A DNA stretch of 60,329 nt from Enterovibrio norvegicus FF-33 (GTDB lineage: Bacteria > Pseudomonadota > Gammaproteobacteria > Enterobacterales > Vibrionaceae). Positions within the stretch are counted from its first letter, which is position 1. Every line of letters begins with the position of its first letter. The notes beneath the pieces are model-generated. The model ran no database searches and was not told the DNA's origin. It worked only from the letters and a program-made list of their open reading frames with translations. A program made the translations under genes and the position numbers. The stretch is taken from NCBI RefSeq assembly GCF_000286835.2, contig NZ_AJYD02000013.1, forward strand, positions 728,871 through 789,199. The letters run 5' to 3'. Positions 55,499 to 60,329 of the stretch are shown here, in pieces.

Positions 55499-55572
55499 GG
55501 CGCGTTGGCAGAGTGGCTATGCAGCGGATTGCAAATCCGTGTACCTCGGTTCGACTCCGGGACGCGCCTCCA
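55499..55572 (+). tRNA. tRNA-Cys (GCA)
   Basis: A 74-base cloverleaf with encoded CCA. Acceptor arms GGCGCGT and ACGCGCC pair; the anticodon loop ATTGCAAAT gives anticodon GCA. It is the first gene of the array. Confidence 0.97.
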
Positions 55573-55576
55573 TATT

Positions 55577-55652
55577 GCGACACTAGCTCAGCTGGTAGAG
55601 CGCAACCTTGCCAAGGTTGAGGTCATCGGTTCGAACCCGATGTGTCGCTCCA
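55577..55652 (+). tRNA. tRNA-Gly (GCC)
   Basis: Identical to the tRNA-Gly at 48-123: anticodon GCC, acceptor GCGACAC / GTGTCGC, encoded CCA. It is four bases after tRNA-Cys. Confidence 0.97.
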
Positions 55653-55731
55653 AATTTTGTCTTCTGATACGTCGGAAGATAATACTCTGAAGAAGAGTAA
55701 GTCTACGCCGTACTTTGAACGGTTAATCGGA

Positions 55732-55808
<77 letters not shown>

Positions 55809-55841
55809 CATTTTATTAGTCGTTGAAAAACGGTTGATATT

Positions 55842-55917
55842 GCGACACTAGCTCAGCTGGTAGAGCGCAACCTTGCCAAGGTTGAGGTCATCGGTTCGAA
55901 CCCGATGTGTCGCTCCA
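55842..55917 (+). tRNA. tRNA-Gly (GCC)
   Basis: Same 76-base sequence as the other tRNA-Gly genes. It sits in the first copy of the duplicated unit. Confidence 0.97.
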
Positions 55918-55998
55918 AATTTTCATTGTCGATATTATCGAAAGTGAAGCCATGTTAGACATGGCAAGTTGACATCGTACTTTGAACGATTAATCGGA

Positions 55999-56075
<77 letters not shown>

Positions 56076-56154
56076 CATTTTAGCTTTCGATTCGTCGGAA
56101 GATAAAGCTCTCACGGAGAGCAAGTTGACATCGTACTTTGAACGATTAATCGGA

Positions 56155-56231
<77 letters not shown>

Positions 56232-56264
56232 CATTTTATTAGTCGTTGAAAAACGGTTGATATT

Positions 56265-56340
56265 GCGACACTAGCTCAGCTGGTAGAGCGCAACCTTGCC
56301 AAGGTTGAGGTCATCGGTTCGAACCCGATGTGTCGCTCCA
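56265..56340 (+). tRNA. tRNA-Gly (GCC)
   Basis: Same 76-base tRNA-Gly, in the second unit, 423 bases after the one at 55842. Confidence 0.97.
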
Positions 56341-56421
56341 AATTTTCATTGTCGATATTATCGAAAGTGAAGCCATGTTAGACATGGCAAGTTGACATCG
56401 TACTTTGAACGATTAATCGGA

Positions 56422-56498
<77 letters not shown>

Positions 56499-56509
56499 AA
56501 TTTAAGCTC

Positions 56510-56588
56510 GGTGGTTATAGCAAGTTTTTGTCATAACCCTCAGGCCGTTGCAAAGGGTTTGCCCGTTAAAACCCAGTTCTCGCAACCA
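56510..56588 (+). pseudogene. Decayed tRNA-fMet remnant
   Basis: After the last intact fMet there is GTCATAACCCTCAGGCCGTT, then about 25 bases later CCCAGTTCTCGCAACCA. These echo the anticodon region CTCATAACCCGAAGGTCGTT and the 3' end CCAGCTCCCGCAACCA of tRNA-fMet. The D arm is not recognisable and stem pairing is lost, so it is most likely a dead copy. Confidence 0.75.
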
Positions 56589-56594
56589 AATTCG

Positions 56595-56624
56595 AAAGCC
56601 CAGTCATTTGACTGGGCTTTTTTG
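56595..56624 (+). terminator. Terminator of the tRNA array
   Basis: AAAGCCCAGTC / GACTGGGCTTTTTT with an ATTT loop is a perfect stem with a long T run, just after the decayed tRNA. Confidence 0.94.
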
Positions 56625-56739
56625 TATCTACCAGATTTCAGCAATACTTTGTCAATTGTTGTAAAAGCGTTATGCTGCAGTGAAAACGCCTAATAGTTAG
56701 AGCCCAGATAGGTAATTTCTCCCACAAGGACGTTGTAGC

Positions 56740-57234
56740 ATGGCTGTTTCTAATGTGGTCTCCTTAGACCGCACCGACATCGAAATTCTCCGTATTCTTC
56801 AGACAAACGGTCGCTTGCCTGTTGTGGAACTCGCGAAGCGTGTAAACCTTACAACTACACCGTGTTCCGAACGCGTCAAACGGCTTGAAAGAGAGGGCTA
56901 TATCTCCGGCTATCATGCGGATATTTCCGCAGAAAAGCTTGGCTTAGATGTTGTTGTGTTTATTCATATGCGTTTGGACCAGACCAACCTGTCTATCTTT
57001 GATAAGTTCGCCAAATCGGCATTGTTAATTCCAGAGATCGAAGAGTGTTATTCCTTGTCTGGTGACTTTGATGCCATGGTCAAAGTGCGTGTTAAGAATA
57101 TCAAAGCCTATCAGCAATTTATGTCTACTCGAATCATCCAGCTCCCTGGTGTGATTCAAACGCGAAGTGAAATTGTTATTGCCGAGTACAAGCGAAGTGC
57201 AGGAATTAACCCTGAGTTGATTTCTTTGTCTTGA
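56740..57234 (+). CDS. Lrp/AsnC family transcriptional regulator
   Basis: A 164-residue regulator. An N-terminal winged HTH (about 10-65: LDRTDIEILRILQTNGRLPVVEL, TTTPCSERVKRLEREGYI in two parts) and a C-terminal RAM ligand-binding domain (about 75-155; LPGVIQTRSEIVIAEYK). It probably responds to an amino acid. It lies just before the amino-acid-type hydrolase at 57427 on the same strand and could control it. AAGGACG precedes ATG. Confidence 0.93.
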   Translation: MAVSNVVSLDRTDIEILRILQTNGRLPVVELAKRVNLTTTPCSERVKRLEREGYISGYHADISAEKLGLDVVVFIHMRLDQTNLSIFDKFAKSALLIPEIEECYSLSGDFDAMVKVRVKNIKAYQQFMSTRIIQLPGVIQTRSEIVIAEYKRSAGINPELISLS

Positions 57235-57426
57235 TCTCGAAACGTTAAGACAAAGTAACGGGCAATATCTGTGCCTCATGGTTATTATTTCTGTATATCG
57301 ACTTTTTTAGAGGTAATACCCCCAGTAGAGACGAGAATTATCGTCTCATTTAGGTAACTTCCCCACGATTCCCTGACTAAAATGAACCTCATAACAATAA
57401 TGTTAATAAAATGTTGAGGTGTTCTT

Positions 57427-58395
57427 ATGATCGCACCCATTCTGAGAGATACGATCCACTCTCAAAACCAAGCGGTACATACAACCAATGCCGTTGTGAT
57501 GGTGCCACCCGTTGATTTTAAATTTAATACTGAAACCAGTGCTGATAATGAATTCCAAAAATCATTGGCGTTGTCGGATATTCAGGTGCGTGGAAAAGCT
57601 TTGCAGGAATTCAATCAAATGGTTGAGCTGCTGAGAGGTCATGGCGTTAACGTTACTGTGATGAACTATTCGCCAAGCGAAGGTGAAACACCCGATGCCG
57701 TTTTTCCGAATAACTGGTTTTCAACCTTGCCAAATGGAGATTTGTACTTATTTCCGATGGCTTGTGAAAATCGCCGTAGAGAAATCCGCCCAGAAACGCT
57801 GACGGAAGCACTTGTTACTTCCGGTTTTAATGCGCCAGTGGTACTCGAAATTGGCAGTCTGAGTTCGCCTGATGCGTTTTTAGAGAGTACTGGCGTGATG
57901 ATCATGGATCATACCAACGCCACGGTTTACGCAGCCCTTTCAGTTCGCTGCGACCGTCAACTGCTTCAAGAGTATGCCGATAGAGCAGGTTTTCGCGATG
58001 TTATTTTCTTTGATACCCAAATGTCATCTGGTGCGCCTGTTTATCACACAAATGTGATGATGGCGGTAGGTGAAGGTTTTGCAGTGATCTGTGATGAAAT
58101 CATTGAAGAGTTTGAACGTCGCCGAGTGCTTGGCTCGCTGCAAAAGACCAAAGATGTGGTCTCGATTACTGAAGAACAAATGGGACATTTTTGCGGTAAC
58201 ATACTTCAGCTGCAAAGCGATAAAGGTGAACGATTGATCGCGATGTCACTGTCTGCCTATAACGCGTTTACGTTGGAACAAAAGCGAGTATTGCGTCAGC
58301 ACGGAAAACTGGTGCCAATAGACGTGTCCACCATCGAAACCATCGGAGGAGGCAGCGTTAGGTGCATGCTCGCCGAGAATTTCCTTCCTCAATAG
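57427..58395 (+). CDS. Arginine deiminase-related hydrolase (CtlX type)
   Basis: A 322-residue guanidino-group modifying enzyme. TPDAVFPNNWFST (about 88-100), ESTGVMIMDH (Glu153, Asp161), YHTNVMM (His207) and GGGSVRCMLAEN (Cys313) supply the Asp/Glu-His-Cys active site of the ADI/amidinotransferase fold. The pattern fits CtlX-type citrulline utilisation hydrolases. Neighbouring arginine-pathway genes are absent; the Lrp regulator upstream supports amino-acid catabolism. GAGGTG precedes ATG. Confidence 0.88.
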   Translation: MIAPILRDTIHSQNQAVHTTNAVVMVPPVDFKFNTETSADNEFQKSLALSDIQVRGKALQEFNQMVELLRGHGVNVTVMNYSPSEGETPDAVFPNNWFSTLPNGDLYLFPMACENRRREIRPETLTEALVTSGFNAPVVLEIGSLSSPDAFLESTGVMIMDHTNATVYAALSVRCDRQLLQEYADRAGFRDVIFFDTQMSSGAPVYHTNVMMAVGEGFAVICDEIIEEFERRRVLGSLQKTKDVVSITEEQMGHFCGNILQLQSDKGERLIAMSLSAYNAFTLEQKRVLRQHGKLVPIDVSTIETIGGGSVRCMLAENFLPQ

Positions 58396-58417
58396 AAGCC
58401 GCGATGCGGCTTTTTTT
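58394..58417 (+). terminator. Terminator after CtlX-type gene
   Basis: AAGCCGC / GCGGCTT with a short GATG-type loop and seven T begins at the stop codon itself. Confidence 0.92.
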
Positions 58418-58564
58418 CTTTTTCTCCAATCATCTGCGTGAATAACATCCTCCTCACAAGTTGCACAATTGGGTATTCGTCTTATTCTTAAGAGAGTGTT
58501 AAACAAAGAACAAATACGATTTAGTGAAAAGGGGTTTGCCCAATCTCTTTACAGGAGCAATGTT

Positions 58565-59497
58565 ATGTCCGAAAGACGATACCGTCTTATCACCCGAAGT
58601 GATTTCGACGGGTTAGTGTGTGCGGTACTTCTCAAACACATTGATCTGATTGATGAGATAAAGTTTGTGCACCCAAAAGATATGCAAGATGGCGTGGTTG
58701 AAATTAATGAATATGACATCACCACAAATCTACCCTATAACGCCAATGCACATCTTTGCATCGACCACCATGCATCAGAGCTAATTCGCAATCAGGATCT
58801 CAATGCCAATTACATCATTGACGCTGATGCACCATCTGCAGCACGTGTTGTGTGGAAGTATTTTGGCGGTGAAAACACCTTCCCAAGTGAATGGGACGAG
58901 ATGATGGAAGAGGTCGACAAAGGTGATTCCGCCCAATACACAAAAGATGAAGTGTTGTACCCAAAAGAGTGGGGTCTCCTAAACTTCATTATGGATGCAC
59001 GCACGGGGTTGGGACGTTTTCGCGAGTTTCGGATATCGAATTACGAGCTTATGATGGATTTGATCGAACATTGCCGAGATAAGTCTATCGCAGAGATCAT
59101 GGAGCTTCCAGACGTTAAAGAACGTGTCGACGTTTACTTTAGCCATAGAGAAAAGTTTCAGGAACAACTTCGACGCTGCGCGTCGGTATGTGGCAATCTG
59201 GTCATTCTTGACCTTCGTTTTGAAGATCCGATTTGGGCGGGTAATCGCTTTGAAATTTATGCAGTGTTCCCACAGTGCAACATCTCAGTTCACGTGCTTT
59301 GGGGTTTGAAAAAGCAAAATACTGTGTTTGCCTGTGGAAAATCAATATTTGATCGTTCGTCGACAACGAACATCGGCGAATTAATGCTGAGCTATAATGG
59401 CGGCGGACATGAGAATGCGGGGACTTGCCAAGTGCCTAATGAAAATGCAGCGCGGGTGCAAGATGAGCTTATTGTAAGAATCAATCAAGATGGGTAA
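58565..59497 (+). CDS. DHH-family phosphoesterase
   Basis: A 310-residue DHH/DHHA1 protein. RSDFDGLVCAVLL (Asp13, Asp15), CIDHHAS (Asp67-His68-His69) and GGGHENAG (His282) are the metal-binding and DHHA1 motifs. The family includes NrnA-type oligoribonucleases, exopolyphosphatases and RecJ; the exact substrate is open. AGGAG is nine bases before this ATG; a longer frame adds 32 residues without family likeness. Confidence 0.9.
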   Translation: MSERRYRLITRSDFDGLVCAVLLKHIDLIDEIKFVHPKDMQDGVVEINEYDITTNLPYNANAHLCIDHHASELIRNQDLNANYIIDADAPSAARVVWKYFGGENTFPSEWDEMMEEVDKGDSAQYTKDEVLYPKEWGLLNFIMDARTGLGRFREFRISNYELMMDLIEHCRDKSIAEIMELPDVKERVDVYFSHREKFQEQLRRCASVCGNLVILDLRFEDPIWAGNRFEIYAVFPQCNISVHVLWGLKKQNTVFACGKSIFDRSSTTNIGELMLSYNGGGHENAGTCQVPNENAARVQDELIVRINQDG

Positions 59498-59517
59498 TGC
59501 TCAAGATTGAGAGTTTG

Positions 59518-59552
59518 ACGACACAGCCTCGTACTGAAAGAGCCTGTGTCGT
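59518..59552. terminator. Bidirectional terminator
   Basis: ACGACACAGGC-type stem (ACGACACAGCCTC with GAGCCTGTGTCGT, one bulge) between convergent genes. T content is modest, so efficiency may be moderate. Confidence 0.75.
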
Positions 59553-59594
59553 TATTCATTGAAACAACGCAAAAGTGATTAAGTCGCTGAAAGA

Positions 59595-59951
59595 CTATGC
59601 CACAGAAAATTTTGGCGTTAACGGTAACCGATCAAAAGAAACGCCCTTCCATCCGCTCACCACAAAATTCCGAATATTCTGGTGATCACTGCCACCAGGG
59701 TGACCGAGAACATCCTCTCTATAGTAGCGACCGAAACAAGCAACCACTGACCGTTCATCAAGCCCATGTAACTTCCCAAAAGCGAGAATCTTACACGACC
59801 CAGAGTTCTGCCCAGCTTTGTTGGTTAAGTTCCCATTGACGAATTGGCTCGGGGAAAAGTCGTACAAGCCATCAATCACCGCCATGGTATCTTCAAATTC
59901 GATAAGCTCAGGTGTGTTGGTGAGTTTTAGCAAAAAATTGTTAAGTTGCAT
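59595..59951 (-). CDS. HopJ-family protein
   Basis: A 118-residue protein with FEDTMAVIDGLYDFSPSQF, NKAGQNSGSCKILAFGKLHG and HPGGSDHQNIRNF, the signature of the HopJ family. The name comes from a Pseudomonas type III effector, but the family is widespread in free-living marine bacteria and probably has a general cytosolic role. No type III secretion genes are near. AGGATAG precedes the ATG, which is chosen over one six residues upstream. Confidence 0.9.
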   Translation of the reverse strand: MQLNNFLLKLTNTPELIEFEDTMAVIDGLYDFSPSQFVNGNLTNKAGQNSGSCKILAFGKLHGLDERSVVACFGRYYREDVLGHPGGSDHQNIRNFVVSGWKGVSFDRLPLTPKFSVA

Positions 59952-60308
59952 TTCTATCCTAATTATCATTAAGCGTCACGGGTTCGGATACGCATAATTA
60001 AAGCCATATTTTCACTGTGATATTGGATCATTTGCGCGAAAAACTGTACGTGGCGTGTCCATTATTATCACTTCTATCAGGATGAGGCGAGAAAGGGAAG
60101 GGCTGTCACCGATATTACTGTGGTTTCGTAAGTTCTGAGTCAATCAGAGTGATAAAAAAAAGAAGTGAAATATTACTTCTCAATGGTACATGAGAAGCGT
60201 TTTTGCTGAGATAATCATCAAAGTGCTTTTAAAAACAACGAACAAGCAAAGTAATCCAAAAAAATGTTTACAGGTGCCGAGGAGGCCGTTAATATTCGCG
60301 GCAACAAC
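59952..60308. other. Intergenic region before tRNA-Ser
   Basis: About 360 bases between the minus-strand HopJ-family gene and a tRNA. Apart from the promoter at 60267-60295, I see no gene or structured element. Confidence 0.6.
60267..60295 (+). promoter_or_regulatory. Promoter of tRNA-Ser
   Basis: TTTACA and TAATAT are separated by 17 bases, followed by a GC-containing discriminator (TCGCGGC). tRNA-Ser starts 13 bases after the -10. Confidence 0.8.
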
Positions 60309-60329
60309 GGAGAGATGGCTGAGTGGTTT
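60309..60329 (+). tRNA. 5' end of tRNA-Ser, cut by window edge
   Basis: GGAGAGATGGCTGAGTGGTT is the conserved 5' acceptor and D-arm start of serine tRNAs. The anticodon lies beyond the window, so the isoacceptor is unknown. Confidence 0.85.

Noticed and set aside
59595-59951. Type III secreted virulence effector (HopJ)
   Set aside because: The family is common in non-pathogenic marine bacteria, and there is no secretion system, chaperone gene or effector promoter here.

Overview
The window looks like a chromosomal segment of a marine gammaproteobacterium of the family Vibrionaceae. This is an inference from gene content: a fused diaminobutyrate aminotransferase/decarboxylase with carboxynorspermidine dehydrogenase and decarboxylase (the Vibrio norspermidine route), chitin enzymes, two TRAP transporters, and tightly packed tRNA-fMet/tRNA-Gly arrays. 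Species cannot be named from the sequence alone. There is no prophage, insertion sequence, CRISPR array or plasmid backbone.

Layout. 1-330: end of a tRNA array (fMet end, Gly, Leu). 0.4-3 kb: small accessory genes, including a colicin-E/S-pyocin type immunity protein without a bacteriocin, and a patatin-like lipase. 3.3-5.8 kb: exported GH20 beta-N-acetylhexosaminidase. 6-11 kb: exported or stand-alone proteins (beta-propeller, SnoaL-like, triple-CHRD lipoprotein, ABM domain, exported DJ-1/PfpI). 11-20.4 kb: a divergent catabolic locus with TRAP transporter, PLP-dependent D-serine-dehydratase-like enzyme, RpiR regulator, D-aminoacylase-like amidohydrolase, RidA, KDG kinase and KDPG aldolase. 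20.5-27.4 kb: RluA-type pseudouridine synthase and the norspermidine operon. 27.6-31.4 kb: small PspB-like protein, GH19 chitinase with two chitin-binding modules, GMP reductase with a structured leader. 31.5-37.5 kb: RTX-repeat protein, XRE regulator, VIT/vWA surface protein. 37.9-45.4 kb: cold-shock protein, SDR, membrane protein, two-component system divergent from a TakP-like TRAP transporter. 45.5-54.5 kb: Lon-like protease, 3-hydroxybutyrate dehydrogenase, DUF808 protein, threonine aldolase, TauE/SafE exporter, PotD and a PuuB-like oxidase. 54.7-60.3 kb: AlkB homologue, tRNA array (Cys, three Gly, four fMet) with a 423-bp tandem duplication and a decayed tRNA, Lrp regulator, CtlX-type hydrolase, DHH phosphoesterase, HopJ-family protein and the start of a tRNA-Ser.

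How the genes fit together. The strongest theme is chitin. The GH19 chitinase and GH20 hexosaminidase release GlcNAc and, from C1-oxidised chitin ends, N-acetylglucosaminic acid. The 11-20 kb locus has exactly the steps needed for that acid: uptake, deacetylation, deamination/dehydration to 2-keto-3-deoxygluconate, phosphorylation, and aldol cleavage. I found a shared 19-bp palindrome in front of both arms of this locus, a good candidate for the RpiR operator. A second theme is polyamines: norspermidine synthesis, an orphan PotD, and a putative glutamylputrescine-type oxidase. The best RNA-level candidates are the folded guaC leader and an intrinsic terminator inside the norspermidine operon.
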